Part shown: in pieces, positions 33,952 through 44,362 of the stretch
Numbering within the stretch: position 1 is the first letter of the stretch
How the letters are laid out: the number at the start of each line of letters is the position of its first letter
Source of the DNA: Mercurialis annua
Lineage: Eukaryota; Streptophyta; Magnoliopsida; Malpighiales; Euphorbiaceae
Assembly: GCF_937616625.2 (NCBI RefSeq)
Contig: NC_065575.1
Location: 30,627,001-30,691,000 of the forward strand
DNA length: 64,000 nt
Direction of reading: 5' to 3'
Translations under genes and position numbers: made by a program
The notes under the pieces: generated by a model
The model's database searches: none
Seen by the model: the letters and a program-made list of their open reading frames with translations, nothing else
What the model was told of the DNA's origin: nothing

Positions 33952-35043
33952 CAGGGGTTTACTATACCCTGTCTGTTTTCAGACATCATCTGAAACTCGT
34001 CTCATTGACATACTATCCCATCCATTATTCCTTAAATCGTTTACTTCTGACGCCTTAACCACAACTTGATTAGTAGGTTCCATCTCTTCTTTCTTGCTCC
34101 TGGTGTCTTAGGGTACTATGCCCTAGGCATCTTATTTAATGATATTCCTATCCGTAGCTTGTTGTAGCGCGGATGTATATCTCAATCTAATATAAGATGT
34201 AGTTCGGTTAGCTACAACTAGCTGGTGTACTTCCTAGTCACAACTATATCCTCCAACTTCCACTCTTAAATGCTTCTTTTGCGCCCCTCGAGAATCGCTT
34301 TCTACTTCATCTTGAGTATTTACTTTTGTTATAAAGTTCTGGTCTAGGTATACTTACAATAAAACAAATCTGTTGAAAACATTTCAATCATTTGCCCGCG
34401 CATTTTCAAAACAAATTGTTTAAAACTCACTTTTTTAAACATTTTCATAAATGTGCATAGGGTGATGATACCTCTCATCCCCAAAGAGTTTCAGAAACTT
34501 TTTTCTCTATAACTGATGCATGTTCTACTAATGCATGTATACCTATATATGTAGTGATGCATTCCTTATCAATATCGTGACATTTATACACATTTATTTC
34601 ATGTCTAGGCACAATTATGCTTTTAAAATCATTTCAATAAATAACCATAACATGTTATAAAATTTAATTTTGTAATTTCCTTCCGTGTCCTAAACCCTGT
34701 AACCAGTAAAAATTCTCCATCGCACTTCACTTCTTAGAGTCCGTACTTCTTTCGCAAATCGCCCTTTGTACTACTGTCAAATGACTTCGATAGTTCCTTC
34801 AAGTTATTTCATGCTTGATATGCAAGTATCGATATCGACATGTCTAGACCGTACGCAGGTGTAAATCGCAGTCTTATATCCCAGAAGGGAAGGCTGAGAA
34901 CCTATGAGACCTAAGAATAGGTATAGGAGACATGACACTAATCCTATAGCTGCACTAGTTCCTAGCTTATCCAAATGCCAGCTACCCAATTTTCCAAAAT
35001 AATGTATCAGCAATGTTTTTAAATTCTCAAGTCCGAGAACCAT
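33952..35043 (-). other. Leader and gag start of element M
   Basis: Lies between P1's right end and M's primer site. Read on minus it is the untranslated leader, then a gag-like start near 34135 (MPRA followed by a stop, then a basic stretch TPGARKKR) with stops. An open frame at 35187-34804 runs from the LTR through the primer site and shows no known domain, so I do not call it a gene. P1 entered M here. Confidence 0.6.
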
Positions 35044-35056
35044 TGCTCTGATACCA
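35044..35056 (-). other. Primer-binding site of element M
   Basis: TGCTCTGATACCA, the complement of TGGTATCAGAGCA, 4 bases from the LTR edge. It marks 35061-38432 as M's 5' LTR. Confidence 0.88.
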
Positions 35057-35060
35057 CTTT

Positions 35061-38000
35061 TGTCATGACCCGAAATCTTGAGTCGAGACCCGCAGCAAGC
35101 CTTAAAAATGTTATAAATTTTTCGCAAATCTTTCAATCGATCAATTACATATACATTCACAAAAACATTTTCGTAAAAGCTTTTCAAAGCTTGACGTTTA
35201 CAAACGTCTATTCAATTCTTGAAAACGTTAAATATGAACCTGAGTCTTATAATGCGAGTCCCTCATCCTAGCATAGCCTGTTCCGCATTTAAAGCAAATG
35301 GCTTAAAATGAAGTTTTTAAAATCATTCATATATATCAGAGCATAATTAAAACATACAAAATTATTTGACAAACCATATAATATTAATAGGGACCGACTA
35401 CTACAGCACTACTGGTTGACTCCTTCTTACTATATATAGGACATCTGGAATAGAGTAGAAGTACATCTAGTCAAAACATGTTCACCTCAAAGATAACACT
35501 ATGGGGGGGGTCAGTTAACACTGAGTGAGTTCATAATTACTGTAGAAAATTAATCAAAACCAAATACCTTTTATGCATCCAAATATTGGACAAAATGAAA
35601 CCATACATTTGTTATGTTTCGTATTCATTATGCTTTTCGATTTCATTTATTTCCTTTTTCCAATACACACTTATTATTGGTCCCAAGTCCCGGGATGATT
35701 CGACCAAGTCAACTGGGGAGATACAGGTTCGAGATGGTTCGACCGAGTTACCCCAGTATCTCGATTAATGTAGTCCTGAGATAGTTCGCCACCAAGTTAC
35801 TTATATTAATCATTTCCTGGTGTAGTCTCGGGATATTTCTACCGAGTTAAACTAGCATCAGTCGTCATTAAGCATATTCTTTATGGCTTCATACTTTATA
35901 CGATATTGTTTGTACATTATGTACGTTCAATGCTTTATTGTTCATATCTTTCATTTATCTAATTTCTTTTAACTGTTGTACACACAGTTCTACTGATTTC
36001 CAATAGATAGTTTGTTTCATCAGGTCTATATTAGGTTTCAAAATATTTAAATTTAATTTAAAACATTTATAAAATATTGCAGTATTAATAATCGATAGTA
36101 AAATATAAACTCAATGCTTGCTATCCAATATCTTCGATCAATTTACAATGCCCGTCAAGCTTTCTGAGGTTCTTGTCCACTATTAGGTTTCCGTATCGAA
36201 CTAGAACAATTATCAATTATTTCTCGAGTGAGAATCTATTCGATAGATAATTTAGACTCGAGACTAGATTACGCGCGTATAACCCGTCACGTTATCGCGT
36301 CTAACCCAATACCTTTCCATTTAAGCTTATCTGTTATAGTCTGACCCCAAAAAAGCATTGACATTCCTAAATTTCGGAACGTCGTCTACAATTTCCGTTT
36401 AGGTCTTGGACTGAGATAAGCACCCGAAGGTGTTGGAAACTAGCTTGGAAGTTAATAACTTGGGTTGTCCTAGAAATGCAGAATTATTACGTGTGACATA
36501 ATAGTATGCTTTGTTTGGGTACATTAGAGTCCGAATTAGCAAAAACCTAAACCTAATCATTTGTAGATAGAACCTATACGTTTTTGTACCAATAAACGGA
36601 ACAGAATTTGGAGCTACACAGCTCAAGATATTTTCCTCGAAATATTGTTGTTTTGCAGAACAATTTTCAACAAAACATCCGACTAGTTTGTGCATACATA
36701 TCTCATAACTTAATACATGTCGGAACCTAAAACCTTATCGATATAATATTCTTATATATACATAGTCCAGCCATCAATACTCAACCACAATACTTACAAT
36801 TCATAGATTGATCAAAATCAAAACATCTAGATACCCAAAACTCATACCTAGGCCGAACCATGCCCTTACTTTGTATTAAACTTCATTAAACATTACCCAC
36901 CATACTTAACCACAAAACAGCCCTAAACATTCAAGATCAAAGCATGAACTTCACCTTTGATTTTCATATCATCAATTAGACTTAGGGGCCGAATTCCCTT
37001 TATCCATTACACTTCAATGTTCTAATCAGCAAAACACACAATTCTAGCTTAATATTATAAACTCACTAATAAATTATCAATCATGAACCAAAGCATAACC
37101 ATGCCGAACCCTTAAGCCTGAAATTCCAAAATTACCCTTACCTTGTATGATTCCTCCATACCGTAGGTTTCATGCTTCAATTCACCATCAAAAATCCATG
37201 AATCAAGCTTCCAAACACCGTAGAAATTAAACACGTAAAAATCCCCAATTACTCTTCAAAACCCTAACTTTCCTATCATTAAAATCATCACTAATCAATC
37301 AAAGAATCCATAAATTGAAGCCTTACCCTTGTTACCTTGAAGATCATGGTGATTTTTCATCAAAACCATGTGAAGTGATGCAGGATTGAGAGAGTTAGGG
37401 AGGAAGAGAGGTTCGACATTCTTGAACCATTTTCAGAACTTTTCCCACTTTTTTTCCTTTTTATTTTGCCTCTTAAGATAAATGAGAGTAACGATCTAGT
37501 CAATCCCTTAATGCCTAAGTAGATGGCCTCATTTCAGGGTCAAAAGTCCATTTTAACTCAATTAACAAACCGACATGCTTTACTCTCAAAATGAATTCAC
37601 GTCACGCTTAATTCTCACATCGATTCCCAAAAATCCTTTCTTTTTCTATTTGTTTATGATAAATGAAAGGGTTAATTACATATAAAATCACCATATTTAC
37701 ACGAAATTTCAAAAATAACACGACCTTTAAAACGGGTCAATTCAGGCATCACCATTCATTTCTTTTCAAAAACAACAAGGGCACATTTTTAGATAAAATT
37801 TTGCTTACTTGGACACCCGATGGGAGTGTCATGCGTCATGCCACGTCAATAGAAACGCCACTAAAAATGTGCCCATGTTGTTTTTGAAAAGAAATGAAAG
37901 GTGGTGCCCTGAATTGCCATGTTTAAAAGTTGTATTATTTTTACAATTTCGTGTAAAGGTAGTGATTTTATATGTAATTAATCATAAATGAAATGAATAA

Positions 38001-38432
38001 AAATTCACTTCCTTCTTAGTAATTTGTTGGATAAATGCCCATTTTGGTTCAAAGGGGCTAAAAATCAATTTTAGCTCAAAATGATCAATTTGTACTTTAG
38101 CTCACCTTCTCAATTATCCGTCGTGCTTATCTTTCGGAAATCCTTTTCCGATAAATTCTTATTAATATTTTATGAACGTTGTCATGAAATTTATTAGCTC
38201 AGGACTTTTATTTTATTTAATATGAATTTTCTTAGCTTTCACTTAGTTCTGCTAATAATGCTTTGACTAATAATAATTTCTAGTTCAAATTATTATTTCG
38301 TGATTCAATTAATTCTCTTATTCTATTTATATTTCTTAAGTCGAGTCTCATTCCCGACCTACTTGGCCTAAATTTTATAATTTAGGACTCGTGGCACGAT
38401 CCAATTATCGCAACAAATTTAGGGTTATTACA
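35061..38432 (-). repeat. 5' LTR of element M (with MITE)
   Basis: Starts TGTCATGACCC and ends GGGTTATTACA, followed by the CTAAA duplication. It aligns with 2505-7284. Compared with that copy it lacks about 30 bp near 35090 and the PIF/Harbinger insertion, and has gained a MITE at 37669-37983. The hairpin of the other copy is partly broken here (36650-36678). Confidence 0.87.
37669..37983. mobile_element. MULE-like MITE in LTR of M
   Basis: A 315-bp element with terminal inverted repeats of about 120 bp: GGGTTAATTACATATAAAAT on the left, and the complement of the right end reads GATTAATTACATATAAAATC. The flanks are the perfect 10-bp ATAAATGAAA at 37659-37668 and 37984-37993. M's other LTR has a single copy (about 6850), proving the insertion. 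Long inverted repeats and a 9-10 bp duplication fit Mutator-like elements. The open frames inside are products of the inverted repeats. Confidence 0.85.
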
Positions 38433-38437
38433 CTAAA

Positions 38438-40178
38438 CCCCAACCTACTCGGTTCTACCCCACGAGGCAGAATGTGCCTTGCACAATAAGGCAAAGTGGG
38501 CTTGCTGGGCAGTTTTGAGGGCTGTCAGCAGCCCCAAAACTGTGCAGGACGGGCAGTTCGAGTACGTATTCTTATCCCCTACGCTTATCAGATTAAGTTC
38601 CAACCTAAACGGAAATTGTATATGATGTTGCATAGATTAAATATGGACAATTTAATCAAGGTTTTAAGGGTTTAAATAAAGTGATTTTAAAGCTAAAAAA
38701 TGGTAGAAAAATATGAATTAAATAGGAAAGTTTAAGAAGATAACTTTGAGGGAAATATTGGAGACATTAGAGATGTCGAATGAAGTTCGAGTCTGAATGA
38801 AAGTCGTAAAACATGTTAGGGACTATGGAAATGTCCAGTTTGTTTAGTGAACGAGCTATTTTAAATGAGCGTTTTTGATAGCCGAAGTTGGCTAGAAATC
38901 CATATTTGGATTAATTATTTTTAAATAGAATCCTATTATTTCGTTCTATTATCGAATTTGCGTAGACCCGGCGAGGCGGCTACCAAAGGGATCTGAAATG
39001 TAAATAACGCGACATGACTTGGCTAATTTTCAAAGTTTATGGATAGCAAGTTGTGAGTACACGCTACTCTTGCGTATTATATGCTATATTTATTTGATGC
39101 TATAGCACATCTAAGTATTAAAATACATCGCATGGTATATTATTTTTTCGTTATATTAATGAATTTTATGTATCGAATTATTGATTAATAGCTTGTGAAA
39201 ACTAGTTTATGATCCGTGGGAAATGAGCTACCTATTGGACGTCAATACGCTGTGTGATCACCAGTTTGCGGGTAAGTAATAGAGTTAGTCTCGATAGTTG
39301 TTTATAGTACTCTCTTATTCTTGTTTGCGCTATACACGAGGTTAAACTCGGTGGAACTATCTCGAGACCTGTGTCTAGTGAGTTGAACTCGGTTTAACTA
39401 TCTTGGGACTCATACCTCAATCATATGGATTTAAGTAATGGTACTAGTTTAACTCGGTCGAACTATCCCGGGACTATACCACTTAGTAAGGGTTAAACTC
39501 GGTTAAATTATCTCGGGACCTTAGCAAAAGGATTAAAGAAATTTTGTTTGCTCATGATGATTAGGAATTCTACCCTAGTTCAGGTCAGTGTTGGGATTAG
39601 GGTTTCGATTGGATCAAATGCTTGAAATACATTATATGTTCATATATACAGGTTTTGTTTTTCAAATGCGATGTTAATTTTGAGTAGTACCATTAGTAAT
39701 GTGTACTCACTCAAGATTGTCTGACCCCGTTGATTCAAGTGGCTAGTGCCGGATCAGACAGTCAATCTTTTTTATGCAGAAAGTCCTTGGCTTGCATAGT
39801 ACGAGTTTTCTCAGCACTACAGTACTATACGGTAACCAGTCATGGCCTAGTATAGCAAGGTCGTGGATATGGTGTACATGTCTTGTATTAGGCTACATTG
39901 TATTATATGATCGTTTGATGCTGTTTTATGATAATGGATCTTATATATAGATCGATTGATGGGCTAGTACGTACGGGATACGGAAGTTGAACTCCCACTA
40001 TTCTCGTATGTTTATTGTATCATTTTACAAACGTGTCTTATGTGTTTCATGTTTGTTTGATTACATTGTTCATGTTTTCGCAAAACATTTATAGTGATTT
40101 TAGGCTTGCTACGGGTCTCTAAGCTACCACTCCAATTCCCTATTACCGGTCTCTGCTCAATAATTTGGGTCGTGACGA
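38438..40178 (+). repeat. LTR of element O, second part
   Basis: Continues the LTR that begins at 803. It contains a GC-rich patch with a strong hairpin (38510-38542), the TTATCGAATTTGCGTAGACC and ATGATCCGTGGGAAAT blocks shared with P1 and Q, and the AACTCGG/CGGGAC tandem motifs at 39345-39530. It ends GGGTCGTGACGA just before a primer site. Confidence 0.82.
38510..38542. promoter_or_regulatory. Long hairpin in LTR of O
   Basis: CAGTTTTG and CAAAACTG enclose GGGCTG, TCAG and CAGCCC, with a single unpaired A. The stem is 14 bp with a 4-base loop. It could fold in either DNA or RNA. Its role is not known. Confidence 0.75.
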
Positions 40179-40181
40179 AGT

Positions 40182-40194
40182 TGGTATCAGAGCA
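40182..40194 (+). other. Primer-binding site of element O
   Basis: TGGTATCAGAGCA directly after the LTR end, matching initiator-Met tRNA. It shows that the 803-40178 LTR is O's 5' LTR. O's interior is then lost after only about 10 bases. Confidence 0.85.
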
Positions 40195-40203
40195 GTTGGT
40201 CCA

Positions 40204-40880
40204 CACTACCAGAAAATAGGTGATTAGAGACGGGAAACTTCATCGCTAATCACCTATAATCCGTCGCTAATCCATGCTAATCACATATAAACAGACGTTG
40301 CGATGCAAGGTTGTGTCTGTAGCGGATTTAGTGACGGACTATCCGTCGCAAAACGCTATATTATCCATCGTCAAATGTCAACCCCTGAAACGGATTTATA
40401 GAGTTTATAGCGACGGAGTTTGAGAGTTTATAGCGACGGATTTTTGTCTTTTGAGACGGATATATATGTCGCTAGTAGTGACGGATTTAGAAACGTTGCA
40501 TAGCGTTAACCCCGCGTCCTCCCCCAAGTAAATAATGAAATTAATGAAACGGAAATCAATCACCTCAACTGGAAATCCTAGACCTTTAACCATCTTCTTT
40601 ATGCCAGCGCTATTAGACATATATGTTCTTCATGAACAAATTACGGAAGCACCAATTTTATGAACTATACAAATTGTAAAATCCTATGTCATTCAATCTC
40701 TTGAACACTCGAGACGGGAATTCAGATGTTAAACGAGTGAAATATGACTAGTAGTTTGGAATGAGATAAAATATGGATATCAATTGGTTTTATTAAGAAA
40801 CCTATATTCTATATTGAGAATTGAATCGAGAAATAATAAGAAACGAAAGAAGTATGATTTGTTTATCGGAAAAGATTACA
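40204..40880 (-). mobile_element. Decayed CACTA transposon end (CACTA2)
   Basis: Begins with the terminal repeat CACTACCAGAAAATAG, followed by subterminal repeats of the ATCCGTCGC and TAGCGACGGA type up to about 40490. Next come a transposase piece on minus (40612-40405) and, without a gap, untranslated-leader sequence (40640-40760). The latter matches 57455-57560 of CACTA1 in reverse, for example GTGCTTCCGTAAT in both. It is thus a minus-strand internal-deletion derivative of the same family. The right-hand end cannot be found; the limit near 40880 is where homology fades. Confidence 0.75.
40405..40612 (-). pseudogene. TNP2-like transposase scrap of CACTA2
   Basis: The minus peptide SAGIKKMVKGLGFPVEVIDF, then YLGEDAGLTLCNV, matches AKIKKLVKGLGLPVEVIE and WGEDEALTCCKV of the CACTA1 transposase. 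About 45 residues are related; nothing of the catalytic domain remains. Confidence 0.8.
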
Positions 40881-41517
40881 TTTGAAGCACGACGCTTTAT
40901 GCTTTGTGTCTTGTCATGTCTCGAGTCTAGAGTCAATCCTAGAATAGGATTATGATGTGAGTCAATTGTTTTAAAATCGTTTTAGATCCGACGAGGCAAG
41001 AGGCAACTGGACAAAGAGCTCGAGAAGCTTGACGTTTCTGAGCACCGAAATATTTTTGGATAGCGTTTTCTATGAATTTATATAGTTTATACACAAGCAA
41101 ATATTTTATATTGCTTTACATTTGAATTGAATGCTTTCAATGCAATGTTTTTACATGAAATACGTATATGATGGGTTTGAAACCAGTATTGATCCGATGG
41201 AACGTGCTACCTATTGGACGGCAATAGGACTGCGTGATCACCAATTTTAATTTATTACAGCTGTGAATTTGAATATGAATATGAATTTCAAAGTTGGATA
41301 TATATGAATGCGTTACAAGCGAGAAATCGGTTAAAGTAACCTGAGCCCCGTAGGTTGGACCTACCGGCATTATTGATAATGAAATTTAGAAAATAAATTC
41401 TAATTTCTAATTACAACCATTAAAAAAAACACGAAATCGCCTAGAAATTATACAATCAATGTTTAATTCTTCAATCTTAAACAATTAACTAATTAAAAAC
41501 AAAAAAAAAGAAAGAGC

Positions 41518-42270
41518 TTACCTGCTGCCACTAACGGAGAAGCCGAGTTGCTGAGAACAGCGCTGGTGAACTGCTGACCGACAGCAGCGGTTGTTGATGA
41601 TGAGAAAACTACTGCTGTTGTGGATGCCGCCACACCCGTCGCTGAAGCACTGATGAGCTAGCTGTGAGAAGCTGCCGCCAAGGAAGGGCTGGGCTCGGTG
41701 GGCACGGAGTCGAGCCGCTGAGCCGCGCAGCGAGGTGGCTGCCAGAGAGGTTGGCGGACGACCAGCTGGTGCATTTGGCGCGCTGGAGTTGGGTAAATCA
41801 CCGGGCGTGGAGGCTACCCGTGGAGTCGAGCCGCTGCCGAAAGAGACACGCCCACCAGCTGCCGTAGTTGGAGACACGCGCGACAAGGCAGCCGTTGGGT
41901 CTGTCGAGCTGCTTGGCGGGGGCGAGCAGCTGCTGACTGTCGGCAGTATGGTGGTGGGCGACGTTGGACTGCTGGCTGCCGGTGATGTAGAGGTGGTCGG
42001 CGGTTGTTCTCCTTCCTCTCCAATTTTTGACATTTTTTGGGGTTTAGTGGTTTTCGGATTTTAAGAAAAATTGGATTCGACTTTTGAGTTAGGGTTTTGT
42101 TCTAAAAATTTTGGGGAAGAAGATGGATTCTTTTGATTTTTCAAAATCCCTTCACCTTTTGGACTTTTGTCTATTTTTGAAATTTTTGAAACCATGGTTT
42201 CTAAAGGATTTTCACACCTCCAAAAATCCTTATCAGTTTCAGAAAATAAAACCTTAGGCCTACTCATGGT
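41518..42270 (-). pseudogene. Unrecognised gene-like GC-rich block
   Basis: I do not recognise this. On minus, an ATG at 42267 opens 68 codons (MSRPKVLFSETDKDFWRCEN) to a stop at 42063. A second frame from 42033 gives 171 codons rich in Ser, Thr, Pro and Ala (EQPPTTSTSPAASSPTSPTT) with a Cys/His-bearing end. The frame reaches a good donor-like site, CAG/GTAAGC, at about 41519, followed by a T-rich stretch. TATATA boxes lie 60-100 bp before the first ATG. GC content is far above the surroundings. It could be the first exon of a captured host gene or the leader of a DNA transposon. Plus frames over it are alternatives I find less likely. Confidence 0.4.
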
Positions 42271-42439
42271 GAAATCTAGATATTTTAATTTTGGCTAAAA
42301 GAATATATATAAATGGCTTTATTCCTAAAAGCCGATTATATAGGGGGCGTTGTTTGCACCAAAATTAAAAATATGGCTAAAAGGCCATAAAGCCCATATT
42401 CTTTTGCAAAAGATAGAAAAAGGTACTGTGAATAATTGG

Positions 42440-42710
42440 CCAAGGTTGGCTCCATAATTTAATTTTCAGAAGTTGATTCCAGAGTTTGACTCCATTTGAC
42501 TCCATAAGTTAATTTCCAGAGGTTGGCTCCAAAGGTTAATTTTCAGAAGTTAATTTCCAGAGGTTGGCTCCATAAGTTGATTCAAGAGGTTGACTCATTT
42601 GACTCCAGAAGTTAATTCCAAAGGTTGACTCCACTTAATTTCCAGAAGTCGATTTCAGAGGTTGATTTCAGAGGTGGACTCCATAAGTTGACGAGTAATT
42701 CCTTAGGAGA
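42440..42710. repeat. Degenerate minisatellite
   Basis: Repeated short units such as TTCCAGAGGTTGGCTCCATA and AGTTAATTTCCAGA, roughly ten in irregular order. It lies just upstream of the gene-like block's promoter side. Confidence 0.75.
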
Positions 42711-43317
42711 TTCAGAAGGCCAAAGTCCATTTTCAGAAGGGTAAGCCCATGTTAAAAGTGGCCATTAAATTAAGTTTTAAATGGCCATAGGTCCAAGAAA
42801 GTTATTTTCAGAAGAATAGAAGTTAAAAAGCATGTGCAGAAGCAACAAAGACACGATTTGCAGTTCTTGAAGGTGGGGAAGAACGTGTGCAGTTAAAGAT
42901 GAAGTAACAGTTTACAAATGACAAAGGCTATAAATAAGAGAACATCAGCAAATTTACAACCCCCAATCAATCATCCGAAAAACACGCCCAAAGGCTAAAA
43001 TACTCAAATCTCTGCAATTTCAATTTTCTTCAATCAGTAAAGAACTTTACGATTGAATTATTGTATTCTCTACACAATTACTTGTACTTTCATTTTCTTC
43101 AATTAGTAAACACATTTACAATTGAATTTCGATATTTTCTATTCAAGTTCTTAGCATTACTTGTTGAAGTACTTGTAATAAGGTTAACCAAGCCCCAGTT
43201 GCTTGTTTTAAGAAGCCAAGTTACAATTTGGAATCCGCTTCTTGGCACGTCCGCATTTTGCACACACTTGTTGCTACGGTTATTCACGAATCGCAAAACG
43301 CCGGTAATAAAACCATT
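42711..43317. other. Non-coding stretch with TATA-like site and 70-bp direct repeat
   Basis: A CTATAAATAAG box at about 42928 stands before a CA-rich leader-like stretch (42950-43020). Then two related copies of about 70 bp follow (TTTTCTTCAATCAG at 43024, TTTTCTTCAATTAG at 43094). It looks like a promoter plus leader, possibly part of another LTR, but no matching copy occurs in the window and no gene follows. Confidence 0.4.
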
Positions 43318-43562
43318 TGTATATATTTGAAACAGGACATTACTTGATATGAGATATCGCTTTGTAAGACCCTAGTTTCTAAAGATCGTTTTGCATCGTT
43401 TTTGAATAAACATTTGTAGATGTCAAGATTTGAAAAGCTTTTATGAAAACGTTTTATGAAAGAATATGTGATAATCGATTGAAACATTGCGAAAAATTTA
43501 TAACGTTTTTAAGGCTTGCTACAGGTGTTGGAACTACCATTTCCATTCCTTAGCGCCGGTCA

Positions 43563-43812
43563 GTCTAAGGCGGAGCGAATCCGGAATTAGCCCCTTGATT
43601 GATGTGCCTCCTCCTACTACTTAAATATCCATGTGGCTGGATTAAGGTACCGGACTACTTTAATTCATCAATAAGACTTTCGAAACTCTATAGCTTGGTG
43701 CTGGCCTACCGGACTACTAATGCTTGAAATAAAGGATCACTGCTTAGGTAGCCGACCAAAAAAAAGATGGAAGGAAAGGGGCGTAGCATTTTAAGTGCTT
43801 TTCCTTATTTCA
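43563..43812. other. 250-bp foreign segment, perhaps organellar
   Basis: Splits the last 30 bases of LTR R between CGCCGGTC and AGTCGTGACA. Its base composition is more balanced than its neighbours, and it contains short repeated phrases (ACCGGACTACT twice). It looks like intergenic plant mitochondrial DNA to me, but this is an impression only. No coding frame. Confidence 0.35.
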
Positions 43813-43822
43813 AGTCGTGACA

Positions 43823-44362
43823 ATTCAATATGAGTACAAAAATAAAACCAAGGTTTCAATAAAATAAATAATAATCAATATATCATAATATGATTGTAAA
43901 ACCCTAAAACAAGGTAATTATAATATTCCAGCCACCAATTACATACTTGTAAATAATTTAAATTAGAAATAATAAACCACAATCTTGAATATGGGCTTTA
44001 AGAACGTTATACAAAGCCCATTCTTCAAAATTTTCATTTGAATGGGTTGGAAGATTAGCATTGCTTTGTATATAACCATTTAAGGTCTCTTGGAACTTCT
44101 TGGCCCATGACCGTGTGATTGGTTCTTAGGATAAACTTAACTTATCTTGGACATGCATTATGCCCTCTTCATCAGGCCCATCTCTTCAAGCTTTTGAAGT
44201 CCTAGCCCTTCTGTAACACCTTTGGACTTTTATGGGCTATTAGCAGCTAAAGTCCCTTAATTATTTTCATTATGCACTGAACTAGACCTCATGAAGTTAA
44301 ACATGCAGATCGCTAGCTCGTCACTTGGACAAATTTCTCTAAAAATCATTATCAGACACTTC
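43823..44362. other. Unassigned sequence between LTRs R and Q
   Basis: 540 bp of AT-rich sequence. I see no open frame with a domain, no RNA gene and no terminal repeats. It could be old host DNA or the inside of a decayed element. Confidence 0.5.

Larger units (their letters stand above)
2505..38432 (-). mobile_element. Element M: Ty3/gypsy (chromovirus-like) element with nested insertions
   Basis: M is a minus-strand LTR retrotransposon inserted into the LTR of O. Its 3' LTR is at 2505-7284 and its 5' LTR at 35061-38432. Without later insertions both are about 3.05-3.1 kb. The primer site (reverse complement of TGGTATCAGAGCA) sits at 35044-35056 beside the 5' LTR. Its own internal sequence is only 7285 to about 10109 (end of pol) and 33952-35043 (leader and gag start). 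Element P1 lies between them, and most of gag, protease and RT is missing. The type is inferred from the long LTR, the initiator-Met primer site and a GPY/F-like integrase end. The perfect CTAAA flanks make the assignment firm. Confidence 0.85.
40960..43822 (+). repeat. Broken LTR R with two foreign segments
   Basis: Two stretches belong to the same LTR group as O, P1 and Q. The first (about 40960-41365) has TAGATCCGACGAGGCAAGAG and GATCCGATGGAACGTGCTAC, then TATTGGACGGCAATAGG. The second (about 43318-43562) has TTTAAGGCTTGCTAC and CCATTCCTTAGCGCCGGTC, with AGTCGTGACA at 43813-43822. Between them lie a block of about 1.95 kb (41370-43315) and one of about 250 bp (43563-43812) without LTR homology. 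R's front is missing and no primer site follows, so it is a 3' or solo LTR remnant. Confidence 0.6.

Noticed and set aside
34804..35187. 127-codon minus frame over the LTR/leader of M
   Set aside because: It crosses the LTR end and primer site, so it would not be a normal coding region; no recognisable domain.
41735..42064. 109-codon plus frame in the GC-rich block
   Set aside because: Gly/Val-rich antisense of the Ser/Pro/Ala frame; the minus reading has a better start, promoter and donor site.
43823..44362. Host gene between LTRs R and Q
   Set aside because: No frame longer than a few dozen codons and no domain; left as unassigned.
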